From the NCBI RefSeq assembly GCF_014898055.3, contig NW_023604295.1:66241730-66305729 (forward strand): 64,000 nt of DNA, in the 5' to 3' direction. The stretch comes from Talpa occidentalis. Taxonomy: Eukaryota > Chordata > Mammalia > Eulipotyphla > Talpidae. The stretch's first letter is position 1, and the number at the start of each line of letters is the position of its first letter. Under the pieces are notes generated by a model that ran no database searches, was not told the DNA's origin, and saw nothing but the letters and a program-made list of their open reading frames with translations. Of the stretch, positions 38,046 to 49,914 are shown one piece after another. The position numbers and the translations under genes are program-made.

Positions 38046-38989
38046 AACTGACAAACGATATTCTTGGGACTCAGCAACTCCAGAAAGACGCATGGAGGAC
38101 TACTACATACAAGCAATGTTGCAGCAGAAAAGGGTAGGAAAATCTTTCCTTACACTGCATTTTCTACAATACCAGAGTAGGGCATCTCCCTGGAAAGAGA
38201 GAAGTTGTTGTGCAGAGCCCTTCTGCTGTTAATTCCAGTATATGTCCACATCAGACTTTGGTAAGCCGGCACTACATAGGAAGAGGGGGTACAAAGGTGA
38301 AGTGTAGGACAGAGGGTGCACCATTGGAGAATCAGAGGAGTAGAGGTACACAATGGTGATTACTAGCTTAAGCCTGAGGATGCCAGTCTAAATCATCAGA
38401 CCCTGAAACAATGGGGAAAGTCAGATCAATCACTGTGTCTCCTCATAGAAGAAGTTACCATTTGAATCCTGAGAGTATGATATTTGACATACTTGCTTTA
38501 CTCACCCCGAGCCCCCAAAAACAAAAACCAAGACAACTTAATGCTCTCACTAAGCAGAACTTAGCATCTGGATACTAAATTCAAGAGAGAGCACCCAAGG
38601 TAAGTCTTCATACTCAAAAAGCAAAGAAAACAATTTCCAGTTGTGGTGATGTACCAGCTATTGCCCTCACCCAGTGCTGTCCAGTCTAGAGACTGAGGTT
38701 GCTATAAGACTATGACATATTTTGAGTAAAGAGTTGAGCGGGGCGGGGGGAGGGGGCACTGTCAACCCCACCACACAACTTGGGTACCCACAGAACTGTA
38801 GAAAGCTTAAAATGATGATGTTCACTGGAGTGATCCTTTGTGGCTACTGTCTGGTTCTTTTCTATCTATCCCCCCTTACTGGCAGCAATGCCACGGCATT
38901 CTGAGTCAGCATAAAGGAAGTATGCACCTACAAATCCTGGGTATAAAATCTGGAATTATATCCAGCTTTTTGTAGAAGGGCTGCAAAAC

Positions 38990-40430
38990 TGATTTATTAA
39001 GAAAAGAAAAAGGAAACTCCTTATTACTAACCACAAAAAATAAAAATGAAGAGATAGGAGAAATGCTTGAGGAAAAAAGTGAGAAACGTCTCAGTCCAGC
39101 TTAATTATGGAATATGCCTGAAGAGGAGTTTAAGGTAACATTTATAGCCATGTTTATTGAATTATGATAAAACAATGGATGATATAAAACAGAAATACAA
39201 CAAAGATCAACAAAATGTGACACTGCTACAATGAATGGATCTGAAAAATAATATAACTCTATTGAAAAATACAATAGAGGCCCTTAATTGGAAACAAATA
39301 CAAATAATGGAGAGTATTATGGATGAGCCCAAAAGCACAGTGGCAGAGAACACACAAATAGATATACACAGAGAGAAAGGAATACAAAAAGTAGAAACAG
39401 TGTAAGATCTCTTTGGGACATCCAAGAGGAAAAGAACACCCATATCATGTGTGTCCCCAAAGGAGACGAGAAAGACAAAAGCATATAAAATTTATTTAAA
39501 TAAATAATTACTGAGAATCATTTCAATCTGGAAAATAAACCAGACATTCTGGTCTAAAGAGACCAAAAGAGTTCCAATAAAATAATACCAGACTGACACA
39601 CTCTAAGACACACCATAACAAGATCATTGAAAACCATTGACAAGAACAGAATACTAAAATCATTGAAAGAAGGAAATAGTGACCTATAAGGGGACAACAA
39701 TAAATCTGTCTATAAACTCTCAGTAGAAATCTTATATGCATGAAGGGAATGACAGTTGCTGTTTAAGGTACCCAAAGACTAAAGATTCAAGCCTAGAATC
39801 CTTTCTCTCAAAATTGTCATTCTGGACAAAAAAAGGCAAGTAAGGAGCTTCACTGAAACCCAAAAACAAAAGGAAGTACTAAGTGGGTTATTATAAAGCA
39901 ACAAAAAGCAAATATAGAGGTAGAGACACCTATATTATACATCTAGGAAGAAGAGTGCAACATTGTAGTTTGTAGTCCCTTTATGAGATCAGACCATTCA
40001 ACCTGTTACAAAAATAGTCCACAAATAACTAATCTCAGCAGAACTTAAAACAAAATCAACAGAAGTAACATATAATATAAAAATGAAACCCAAGCAAAAG
40101 ATAAGAGGAAGATGTCAAAAAGATGACAGTGACAAACTAAAAAAAAAAAAAAATAACAGCAACTAAACAGTAATAAGCACTTATATCTCAATAATCACCT
40201 TAACTGTAAATCACTGATTGAATCCATCAGTTGAAAGGTATATAGTGGCTGAGTAGATTTCCAAAGTCCAATCTTCCACTGTTCTACAGGAAACTCATCT
40301 TACCAATAAAAGACAAGCACAGACTTAAAGTCTACAAGACAATCCTATAAGCAAATGGCAATCAAAAAAAGATTAGGAACAGCTAAATGTAAATTATTAA
40401 GCTATTGAAATTTGCTTCTTCAAGAGTTTC
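38990..40430 (+). mobile_element. Ancient LINE-1 fragment spanning ORF1 and the start of ORF2
   Basis: The ORF1 part includes text coding for the region just before the C-terminus (GGGGACAACAATAAATCTGTC, CTCAGTAGAAATCTTATATGC, CAAGCCTAGAATCCTTTCTC). After a gap the ORF2 endonuclease start appears near 40185 (ATCACCTTAACTGTAAATCA, GTGGCTGAGTAG, CAGGAAACTCATCTTACC), which translates as ITLTVN and VAE-stop, the broken N-terminus. It has many stops and indels and is an old L1M-type copy. The 5' boundary is unclear. Confidence 0.7.
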
Positions 40431-41029
40431 TGAAGTGACAGAAGAATGAGGGAGAATAAGAGTTAGTATAATAATCATAGCTGAAACAAACATAATTATG
40501 GATAGTCATCAAAAAGTCTAGGTGTCTTCATACATTATATCAAACACACTTTTCTATTAAGTTGCTAATGTACAGGAACAAGGAATAAAGTTTGCATTCT
40601 TCAATGAATGCACAGAGATAAAACATAGAGCAACAGATTCTTCAGTGACATTAATAAGGTACTTGGTACATTTAGTCTAAACAAAGTTTGTAGAAGCAGG
40701 AATATTTATAGTAACCTCCTCGTATCTGCCTCAAATGTAATTAATTGACTATATAAAAAGCCATTAGCATTCTCATTTAATCTCTCCAAATGAAATCAAA
40801 GCAGATAACATAATTCATTAGTCAGGAATTAAAAAAAAAAAAGAAAATTGCATTTCCTTAGAATTAATGCAAAAAGTTCCCATGTCTCTAATTTTAAAGT
40901 GAAAAGAATTATACTTGAATGTAAGAAATATATAGCATTTCTCAAATAAAATATCTTGTAAATTCTGATCAATGAAGAAAGCAAATAGCAGATGATTTAG
41001 TATTATATTAATTTTTCAATATTATCTTT

Positions 41030-41145
41030 TTAAAGCAGATTTATTGATATTCTAGAAAAACAACACAACGTGCAATTTAACTGACTGTCAACATTTGGCA
41101 AGTTTGCCCAGATTCCAGGAACATGGCCCAAACAGACTTAAGACA
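41030..41145 (-). repeat. Possible old L1 3' UTR fragment
   Basis: AGCAGATTTATTGATATTCTAGAAAAACAACACAACGTGCAATTT looks like a reversed L1 3' UTR of the TTATTGAGATATAATTGACA type. Weak. Confidence 0.35.
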
Positions 41146-41673
41146 CACACATGATAAATTCTAAAATATATCACAGTTTCCTCCTCTACCATTAAATGGA
41201 GAAAACACTGAAACAAAAGTTTTATTTTTATATTATATATTAGAACAATGGCTAGAAAATCAAATCTGATACTTTTTTTTTTACTTTTCTCACTAATCTC
41301 CTTATTAGTTCAAGTTGTGTAGTTATCTTTTTGTTTGCATTTTACGTGCATTTCTAAGCACTTGAGCCTCTAAAGCTACTTTTTTCTATATTTCTAGTTT
41401 GCTTGATGTGCAATTCCTAAATGAGGCTTTCACTTCTCCCTTATTTCCTTCTCTAATCAGTTAAAGAGAAAGGCATATATAGTTTTCTTGAGTTTTAATT
41501 TCCTTAGCAAAGAAAAGAAAGCCAGCAAAATAAAGAGCATAAGGGCAGACAATTTTATTTTCCCAATATTCAGTCTCTCATACCTTCCTCAACATACTAA
41601 AAACTTATTTTTTAGTTTAAATTTCTATCAACATAGCTCTCTGTTAAACAATTTATTTAGAAATCTATGTCCT

Positions 41674-41956
41674 GGCCTCCTCAGTGGTGCAGCGGATTGA
41701 GCGCTGCCCTGTGAAGCTGTCAGCAGCCTCTGCAGCACAGGTTCAATTCCCGGCCAGCCAGGGAGAAACCCACATGGTGTGGCAGACCTCTCCCGCCTCG
41801 CCCGTTGCTCCCCTCAGCAGTATTTTCAGTCTGTCTGCCTGTTCTGCTCCCTGCTCTGTCTCTGGTGAATTCTCTCACCTTACTGCACCTCTGAACTATA
41901 CTCCAGTTCTTGTATAAATAAATAAAATCTTTAAAAAAAAAAAGAATACTTTAAAA
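41674..41956 (+). mobile_element. tRNA-derived SINE copy 7 (old type)
   Basis: It starts GGCCTCCTCAGTGGTGCAGC, with B box GGTTCAATTCC. AAATCTATGTCCT (41661-41673) and AAATCTAT(AT)TCCT (41957-41970) form the duplication. The frame MVQRIERCPVKLSAASAAQV on the plus strand is a SINE frame. Confidence 0.93.
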
Positions 41957-42004
41957 AAATCTATATTCCTTTGGAGCTAAATACCAAAATATTTTAAGCA
42001 CATA

Positions 42005-42028
42005 TACACCCCCCCACACACACACACT
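42005..42028. repeat. (C)n(CA)n simple repeat
   Basis: A C run followed by CACACACACACAC. Short and ordinary. Confidence 0.85.
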
Positions 42029-42784
42029 ATTTAACTATGAATCAACCTAACTAGCAGCACCTAATAGAATATTTGATCTATATTAAAGTTTCAATATTTG
42101 TTGAATAATTGAATAAAGGGTAAAGAATACTTCCTACTGCATTTTTTTCATTGCAGGAAAGGTAGACAATTGTGAAGTTTTGCATTGTATAATGCAGTGC
42201 TTAGGATTCTGGTCCAAAAATAACTTTGGTTTCATTTATAGCTCTGAAGTTGATGGATGAGTTTTTGGGCAATAAAATGTGTTAACCAACATACTTTTCT
42301 ATTAAACATATAGTCACATTTTCATCATTTAATTCATCTAACTTTAATTGTCCTAATTACCCCTCTAGAGTGAAATAGATAAATCAAAACACATCAGAAA
42401 TAACATTAGAAAACAACCTAGTCACAATATTTAGATTCTCTATGAGGCCTTTCTGTGGAACAATCCCAAAACAAAAACTCTAACAGGATTTAAATAAATT
42501 CAAAAATTTTAAGATAATGTTTCAATAAATAAATTACAAATCTCTTCTGGAACATGTAAACTGCCTAAGGTAATTAGGCATTGTTCCCTACCCTAAACGT
42601 TTCTAAGTACAACAATTATAAGTCCAAAACTCTCTATGCAGAAGCTTCTCTTTGTCAATGAACTATTTCCATTAATTTTGAAATACTCAAAATTAAACTC
42701 TTTCCTCTACATTGCCAAGGCACCTTGTACCTTTGGTAGAAGATTTACTGGTCTGTCTTGCATTAAAATGATTAATTTAGAATC

Positions 42785-42885
42785 AATTTTATTTCATATT
42801 AGATTGTGAGGTCTTGATAGGTAGATACAATGACTTATTTGTCTACATTTCTTCTCTGTCTGGACAAGTATTACTTTGTACTACT
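42785..42885 (+). repeat. Possible L2 fragment
   Basis: AGATTGTGAGGTCTTGATAGG followed by ATGACTTATTTGTCTACATTTC resembles the L2 phrase GTAAGCTCCTTGAGGGCAGGGACCATGTCTG. Weak. Confidence 0.35.
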
Positions 42886-43254
42886 AGGTGGTCAGAAACA
42901 CATTGAAATAAGCTTGGTAGACCATTTTGCATATGTAAGATGCTTAGCAATCCATATATGCAGATTTTATCAGATCTCAGCCCATCTAAGCTTGATCTAA
43001 CCAAGACATGCCATTTTAGCTTAAGTCTTGCTTCATAAAAATACCTCGAAACAGAAAGATGTGGGGAATAACTTAAAGTCAATAAACCCTATATTAACAG
43101 ATCCTTGGTTACTGTGTGCCAATTCTCTGAGTCCCTCTTATCCTTCCATACACAGTAGCACTTCAACTCCAGTAGAATTTGTGTCTCTATATGATTCCCT
43201 GCCTATCACCATTAAACTGAATCATAGAGAAGCAGTATTATTTGAAATTTGATG

Positions 43255-43487
43255 GCAGTCTTCAGAATCAGATTGACAAGTTTCATATCTCAACTCCAAC
43301 ATACACTCACTGAGGAATTTATGGCAAGGTTTAATTAATAAATTTCATTCAAATTTTTAAAGCAGAGAAAACAATAGTATGCACCTATATGGTATGTTGA
43401 AACGTAAATGAGATAAGTCATGGGTATTACTTAGCAAATCAGCAGTGTCTAGTATCTGGTAAGTAAATGCTTACTGAATGTCAAAAA
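43255..43487 (+). repeat. MIR element
   Basis: TTTCATATCTCAACTCCAAC, CTCACTGAGGAATTTATGGC, ATGAGATAAGTCATGGGTATT, TAGTATCTGGTAAGTAAATGC and CTTACTGAATG follow MIR in order. Confidence 0.55.
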
Positions 43488-43489
43488 AC

Positions 43490-46120
43490 AAACCAAAAAC
43501 CAAAAAAAAAAAAAAAAAAAAGACATTGAATTAACATATTGCTGCTCAACAGCTGATTTCCCAGAATCAAAGAATGCTTTCCTAACTAGTCTACAAGTTT
43601 ATTAAAAAAGAAAAATTTAAAAAGGAAACCATAACAACCACAGTACATACCAGCATCATCACTGACAACAATCAAAATTCTAAGTGTCAAGACATATTTT
43701 CCACTGTCTACACTATCAGATACCATGCTGTAGAATTAATTGGTTGAATGCTGAATTTTCAAGACAAAGAAGACTAATGAACTAAACTAAAAGATTAAAA
43801 CAAGAATATGTCAAAACAAAATTTAGTCAGACTCAATACTACATATTAATCACAATAAAGTAGAAAACCCTGACACATTTTCTAATAACCTGAATACACA
43901 ACAATTTTATTGTTATTATTATGAAAACTGCAAGGTCTCCAAAACTCACCTAGCAACACCAATGAACATCAAGATATAACCTGAGTAATATGCCCGACAT
44001 TTAAATTATATCACTAAAAATATCCCCCTGTAAGTTCCAATCAGATCCCATTTTATGCACTGTTTTGAATTCTAATATAATTATTTTTTATCTTAAAGAT
44101 CTTTTCCTTAGAATAATTTGCTATTTATGCATATGTCTCTCCTATTCTAAAGCTAGTATTTTTCAACACTGAGGGAGCACATATTATAGGAATGCTATCT
44201 CAAGGAGGTACTGCGGAGACCCTTTAACAGGATAAATGACAAGGCACAAGAATATAAAACTTTAGCATAAATTTTATCTCCAGGAGTAAACTTGACATGT
44301 TGTACCACTGAATACCCCCATAGCCCTTTTAAAAAGTCATTCAGTAAATTGGGATTGAATTGAAAACATGACAATTCTGAATTCATTGTGAACTTTTCTG
44401 AATACAATTTAATGTGATGTACTTTATTTTACTAAAATATGTACTTAACACAACAGGTATACAAATATAAGCTAATCATTTGTATATCACATTTCCATTA
44501 CTATATGTTCTATTTATTTCACTGATATTTATTTTTCTACTTCTTATAACTGAATGAAATAGAAAACAAAACATAAAAATTAAAATATAATTATCTAATG
44601 ATTAGGTTTCTTGCTCAATGGAATATTTTATAAGTGAATGCTGTGTACAAATTGATAAAAATAACACAAAAATGAAGACACATCTATTACTCCCCTGGTG
44701 TGGTATAGAGAGACTGGTTCTGTAAAAATAAAATCAGAGGAATCAGAGGCATTGAACTATTTTTTAATTCCTCCTGAGTTAGCCTTTGTATTATTTTATT
44801 TCAAACAAATTTGAAGTATCACATATGACAAAGAAGACCATAGTGATAAAATAAAAAGTAGAATATAACAGCTATTAAAACTTCTTTCCATTCAAGTATA
44901 TAAGGAAATAGTAACTAGTACATTGTTTCAATTTAGAACATTCAAAACCATATTTAGTTACAGTATTTTGATGGCACTTGCCAAAGATCTAAATAACATG
45001 GAGAAGTATGAGGCTAGACTATACCATTTGCTCACATTTAAATTTTTTTCTATAAATGATGTCTATGGTCAAAATCAAAATGCTATCATCTGTTCATATT
45101 GTGAGAAAAGCCAATTTATAAATAAAACTTCTATATGGACCTAAGACTTACTGAATGACCATGAGTGCCACACCAAGCTCAATACCTTTGGCAGAGTATA
45201 ACTGAAAACAATAAGATCAGATACTAGGGTTTCAAGGTCCAGGTAATTAAGTTCTCTCTATATCTATATTTATACCTCTGAAAATTTAAAAATAATTTCA
45301 GTGTGTTCTGAAACACAATTTTTTGCCTAATTCTAGTAACAAATTTTGGGATTGAGTGGGAGTTTTCTTTTTACATATCTTTTGTAAAAAATGAACTTTC
45401 AATTCATTTTACTTCAAATGTAAAATTACTTTTAAGGAAAATCAACTTGATGGCAGAGTTTAAGTTCTCAGATTCTATATAAAGGTTCAAAATGAATCCC
45501 AAGCTAAGGTGTAGCAAAAATAATCTCCTGAGCAGCCAAAGATTTAAATCATGAAGCAAATTAAAAATTAAAAAAAATAATCCTCTATACATCAACACTG
45601 AAGGACTACCTCACTATTTTTAAAGTAATACTTATTAAAGCACTGATGACTTACAAGTAAACACATGTTTGAGGCACAGATGTCTCTGAAGACTATTTTA
45701 TAATTAACGAAGGACATAATGCTGTGAGATAGATGAGCACAAACATCAAAATCAACATAATATCTAATTCTGCTTGAATTTGATTAGTTGAGTCCTAAAA
45801 TTAATTCTTTTTTCTACCAGGAAGATAGAGATAGTTTTTCTTTCTCTTTTAGTTGGTCAAAACAACCACAGTCATTAAATATCATGGAAAATTTAAAAAC
45901 AGCATATGGAGTTGAGTGTGGGCCAGCACTGCATAATCCAACACTTTCATATCACTGTAACACACAGCACACCTAATGGGATAATTTTAGTCTACACACA
46001 GAATTTTACAATTGGAGGCATCTTTGCTATAAACTTATTCTGTTTAGACTGGGTTCACTTCTCTCAATTACTCTATGATAAATTCCCAGGCAAACAATAA
46101 CACTTGATGCAAAATAGAGA
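43490..46120. other. AT-rich intron next to the EPHA3 exon
   Basis: An A run at 43503-43520 and otherwise unremarkable AT-rich text. No exon or family is recognised. Confidence 0.5.
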
Positions 46121-46133
46121 AAACACCTACCTT
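46121..46133 (-). promoter_or_regulatory. Splice donor of the EPHA3 exon
   Basis: The exon ends CAAG and the intron begins GTAGGT (GT at 46130-46129), a close match to the U1 consensus. It leaves the next codon split after its first base (phase 1), as needed to continue with the alanine codon that follows CQ in EphA3. Confidence 0.93.
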
Positions 46134-46791
46134 GGCACATGAAACCTCTTTCTTCATAGCCAGCATTGCATGAGCACTTGCCAATGGGCACAAGCCATTC
46201 ACCTTCTGTACTGCAGTACATCTTGGGAGGATCTTCCTCTTTGGAATTGTTAACACAAGAACCTCTAACTTCCACCAAAGATTGGGAATCCATAGGTACT
46301 GTGTCTGGAAACATAGCCAGATTCTTCACTGTAAAAGGGCACTTTTTGAAGTACACCCTCACAGACACCAAGGCAACACATGCACCAACATCTTGAAAAG
46401 CCAAATAAAATCCTTTTTTGTTGACAGGACCTACTTCTCTAATCTCAGTGTTGAGTTTAAGAATGCGGTCCCCAAGATCCATTTGAGTAAAACTTTCATC
46501 AGCTGCAATGGTGTCAATTTTTGTAAACTGATGTTCTCGGAATTTGACCCCATGATCATCATCAGACTCCATATAGTACAAGTTGAAAGTCTCCTTACAA
46601 GTTCCCAAAACCAGTGGAATGCTATTACAGTCCCGCAGAGTGAACTTGAGTTCCACATAGATCTTTTGAGCTGAGTTCCTGGGTACCCAGTTTGTCCTCA
46701 GCCAATTATTTTGGCTATGATCCATGACATTACACACTTGGTAAGTCCTGATAGGTGTATAATGTTCATCAACACCGCTTATCTCTTCCCA
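46131..46791 (-). CDS. EPHA3: EPHA3 exon 3: ephrin-binding domain exon (partial gene)
   Basis: This 661-bp exon encodes 220 residues, from [13 protein letters not shown] to YEERGFMCQ, plus the first base of the next codon. EphA3 is a receptor tyrosine kinase of the plasma membrane that binds GPI-anchored ephrin-A ligands and signals in axon guidance and cell repulsion. If the usual 51 residues precede it, the exon covers residues 52-271: most of the ligand-binding domain and the start of the cysteine-rich region. Cysteines fall at 71, 106, 116, 189, 202, 230, 244, 257, 259 and 270, and an N-x-S sequon (NNS) at 232. The frame is open and runs from phase 0 to phase 1. The acceptor reads TTCAG before TGG and the donor CAAG/GTAGGT. 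The open frame continues about 35 codons into the downstream intron; I do not count that as coding. Signal peptide, fibronectin, transmembrane, kinase and SAM parts lie outside the window. A close EPHA paralogue is the only alternative, and the sequence reads as EPHA3 nearly throughout. Confidence 0.97.
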
Positions 46792-46840
46792 CTGAAGATT
46801 CAAAGAGAAAAAAGAAGAGGCAGAATTAATAAGTTAAGCA
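46792..46840 (-). promoter_or_regulatory. Splice acceptor of the EPHA3 exon
   Basis: On the minus strand a pyrimidine-rich run (CTTCTTTTTTCTCTTT) lies just before GAATCTTCAG and the first exon codon TGG. Two possible branch points fit yUnAy: TTAAC, with its A near 46834 (42 nt upstream of the exon), and TTAAT about 34 nt upstream. The site is seen directly; the branch points are inferred. Confidence 0.9.
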
Positions 46841-47631
46841 TAATGAATAACAGTGAATACAAGATGAGGGTGTCAATGACATCTCAGAAAATACAAAATA
46901 AGAAGAATCTTTAGTGAATGTATACTTTTGCTTAAATTTATATTATTTGCAAGAGTCTCTGAGTTCGACACAGCTTATTTACAATTTTGATAAACACATT
47001 TGAATTGTATTGCTGTTGGTGGGAACTTCAGGAGAAAGTCACTTACCAATTGATTGAATCTAGCCAGATATTCTAATATCAAACCTGAACTCAGTCATCT
47101 CTATTAACACTATGAAATGGGTTTTTAAAAACATATTATTTTAGATTTTTTTGTGGGTTTTGGTCTGTTATTTAAAAAGAAAATGAAAAATCCCTCTTAA
47201 GATTAATCTTTATTAACCTTTTTTTTCAATTTTGGTCAGTTTGAAAAATCAAGTTAGGGCAATGCTCTATACATGTCATTACTATATATCTTCATGAATG
47301 ACTTCTTTAACTTATTTCAAGGAAAATATGTTAAGAAACTATGAAAGACAATTAGAAGTAAAAATATAAATGTGTCATTTTGTTCCACCCTCTCTCCAAT
47401 AAACAGAAGATGTAAATGAACAGTTAAATTCTTATCATTGTTCAACCACATAGAATTTTAAGGAAGCCAGAAAATACATGCCAATTTGGACGTTTGTGGT
47501 TGTAGTAGCAGATAAATTTACCTTAATATGACCTTTTTCGTGTACAAACAAAAAGTTTCCAGACTTTTCTGAACAGTGAAGCACCCCTTTCTGTGATCCT
47601 TAGAATAGGTTGTGACAAGTTTTTATTTATG

Positions 47632-47666
47632 TACATATGTATGTATATATGTATGTATGTATCTTT
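47632..47666. repeat. (TATG)n simple repeat
   Basis: GTACATATGTATGTATATATGTATGTATGTATC lies next to the tail of SINE copy 8 and may have grown from it. Confidence 0.8.
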
Positions 47667-47667
47667 G

Positions 47668-47929
47668 AAAAGATTTTATTTATTTTTGTGTAGAAGAACT
47701 GGGGTGTAGGCCCGTGGTGTGGGGGCAGGGGGCGAGGATTCACCAGAGACAGAGTGGGAAGCAGAACAGGTGGATCTACTGAAATACACTTCTGAGGGGA
47801 GCAGCGGGCAAAACTGGAGAGGTCTGCTGTGCCATGTAGGGTAGCTCCATGGCTTGGGACAGACCTCAGGCCACTGGCTGCAGAGGGCCATAGTGGTGGA
47901 AGCACTGAGAATTAACCGCTAGGCCATTT
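47668..47929 (-). mobile_element. tRNA-derived SINE copy 8 (old type)
   Basis: It contains the usual body (GAGGATTCACCAGAGACAGAG, GAAATACACTTCTGAGGGGA on the plus strand) and ends AACCGCTAGGCCA. It is diverged and has no clear duplication. The minus-strand frame MLPPLWPSAASGLRS is not a gene. Confidence 0.88.
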
Positions 47930-49627
47930 TTTTTGCTATTATTCTTTTTTGTACCCTTTCTTTTAGCCATGCCCAATTTTGTTTACTGTTACCAGAAAGT
48001 ATGTCTTTTGCCATGTCATTCTTGAATTCAGAATCCAATACCAATACCTATGCAACAACTTTCAAACTCTTTAATTTGGCATTTGTGTTCCTTTCAAACA
48101 CTGACACCAAACTACTATTTATATTTTAAAGGTCTGAAATTAAGGAATTTTATGTTTCAGTTAAGCATATTCTTTGCACTTATTAAAATGAACTTTTTCA
48201 AAAGACATGTTGGATCATCTGCCATTTATGGTTTTATTTATGAAATCCACCCCTCACTGAACTGTGCTCTTTTGTCCTGGATGGCTTCTATAATCCTGCC
48301 ATAAATTTCTTTCATGATACATGCTAAGTTAAGTTAGATTGTTTCTTAACGCCCTTGCTAAATTTCAGACCTCTTCATATACTCTCTAGTATATAGCATT
48401 AACTTGACCTTTTGGGAGATACATAAAAGTTATTTTTTTAATATGTGTTGTAATTATTCAAGGGGCTAATGGATATATAGTTTTTCTTATAGGGTATTCT
48501 TAACTTTGTAAATGAATATTTAAAAATGTTTCTAAATTTTTCTCCATTAAAGGAGTTAATTATATTCATCAGGAATGGCAACTTTTGAACACCTTTTAAC
48601 CAAAGTAATGGCATTTAAAAGTTAACACTTTTTCTATTTGTTTTTATTAAAAATATAAATTGCAAAACACAACTTTAATGTCAGTGAGATAAAATGTTAA
48701 TTAATTAAATTGATGACACAAGCAAAAAATATGGCATTATTTTACCTTTGAACTTCATAGAGGAAAAAAAATAAATTATTTACATCAGAATTTTTAATTA
48801 TCAAAATCAATTTGTGAACACCCTCCAGTGTGAGAAACAAAGTTTAACAATTTATAATTTTCCCTTGCGAAAGAAAACAATCCCAAAACAAAATAATAGC
48901 AAATAAACAAGAGCCATTATTTATTTTAATAATCTTGGTAATTGAGGGTCTAGAATATAATAAAGGCACTCTGTTTCTGGAGACAAAATTGGTTTACTTC
49001 ATTTTCATACTCAAGGTCCAATGAAGTAAAACATAAGGACAATTTTTGAAAATGCTAGATCTAAATACACAAGATATATTTATATGTTACCATAAGAAAA
49101 TATTCACACTGTACTTTTATTAACAGCATTATACCATTTTCATATCTCTACTCCTGAATATACTTTACAGATTTCCTCTGCTATTTTAAAGTATAAGTAC
49201 TCCTATGAAACTCTTCATAGGCCAAAGTGGCTCAAAGCAAAGAAGCAATTAAATATTAAATATATGAAAAGAAATTGAGCATTCCCAGACCCAAAACATA
49301 ACCTACCAAATTATACCAAATAACACAGAGACCCTAAAATTATACTAAAATATAGAAAAAATGGAGTGATCTGAAAAATACCAGCCTGTGGGTTCCAAGG
49401 AAGTAGCTGCGGGATGGTACTCTCCTTAGTTGGGTTGCATTCTACCTCTAGAATGGAAGTTGCCAAATACTCTGAAAGCTGTTTTTATTTTCCACCTTTT
49501 GTTATAAAAGCAAAATTCTTCAGATTGTTTAGGTTTGTGAAAACAGGTATTAGCGTAGATCTTTTGTAAAAGCAAAGTGGGATAAGGTGATCTTTTGAAA
49601 AGCAAGAGACAACTGTATAGAATTCTT

Positions 49628-49914
49628 TTTTTTTTTTTTTTTTTTTTTTAGATTTATTTTTATTTATTTATACAAGCACTGGGTACAGTCAGAAGCACGG
49701 GAGGGTGAGAGAATTCACCAGAGCCAGAGCGGGGAGCAGAGCAGGCAGAAGGACCGAAGGACACTGCTGAGGGGAGCAGCGGGCGGCAGGAGAGGTCTGC
49801 GCGCCATGTGGGACCCTCCTCCGGTGGCCGGGGAGCAGCCGGGGATCGAACCGGCGCTGCAGAGGCCGCGGGCAGCTTCGCAACCCCGCGCTCAACCGCT
49901 GCGCCACCGGGGAA
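49628..49914 (-). mobile_element. tRNA-derived SINE copy 9 (young type)
   Basis: A CpG-rich copy with a long T run on the plus strand (its A tail). The 5' end differs from the others: it stops at CCACCGGGG before AAGAAGAAAAG, so the first bases (GGCCT) are missing or replaced. Body and B box (CCGGTTCGATCCCCGG on the minus strand) are intact. Both frames here are SINE frames. Confidence 0.92.

Larger units (their letters stand above)
1..46130 (-). other. EPHA3: Downstream intron of EPHA3 (intron 3, partial)
   Basis: No exon coding the rest of the cysteine-rich region (ACRPGFYKA...) was seen in either frame or strand, so the 46 kb below the exon is taken as one intron. It holds an RPL12 pseudogene, a U6 fragment, a MaLR LTR with nested L1, and many SINEs. 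The intron number assumes the usual mammalian gene structure. Confidence 0.82.

Noticed and set aside
38735..38760. G-rich tract (GGGGCGGGGGGAGGGGG) as a promoter
   Set aside because: It is an isolated run without a CpG island, initiator or downstream gene.
46027..46130. Open frame extending the EPHA3 exon by about 35 codons into the intron, as if for a short soluble receptor
   Set aside because: A strong splice donor lies at the junction, the extension has no recognisable domain, and I saw no nearby polyadenylation signal on that strand. An open run of 35 codons is expected by chance.
46282..46674. 130-codon plus-strand frame and other plus-strand frames across the exon
   Set aside because: They are antisense shadows of the EPHA3 exon.
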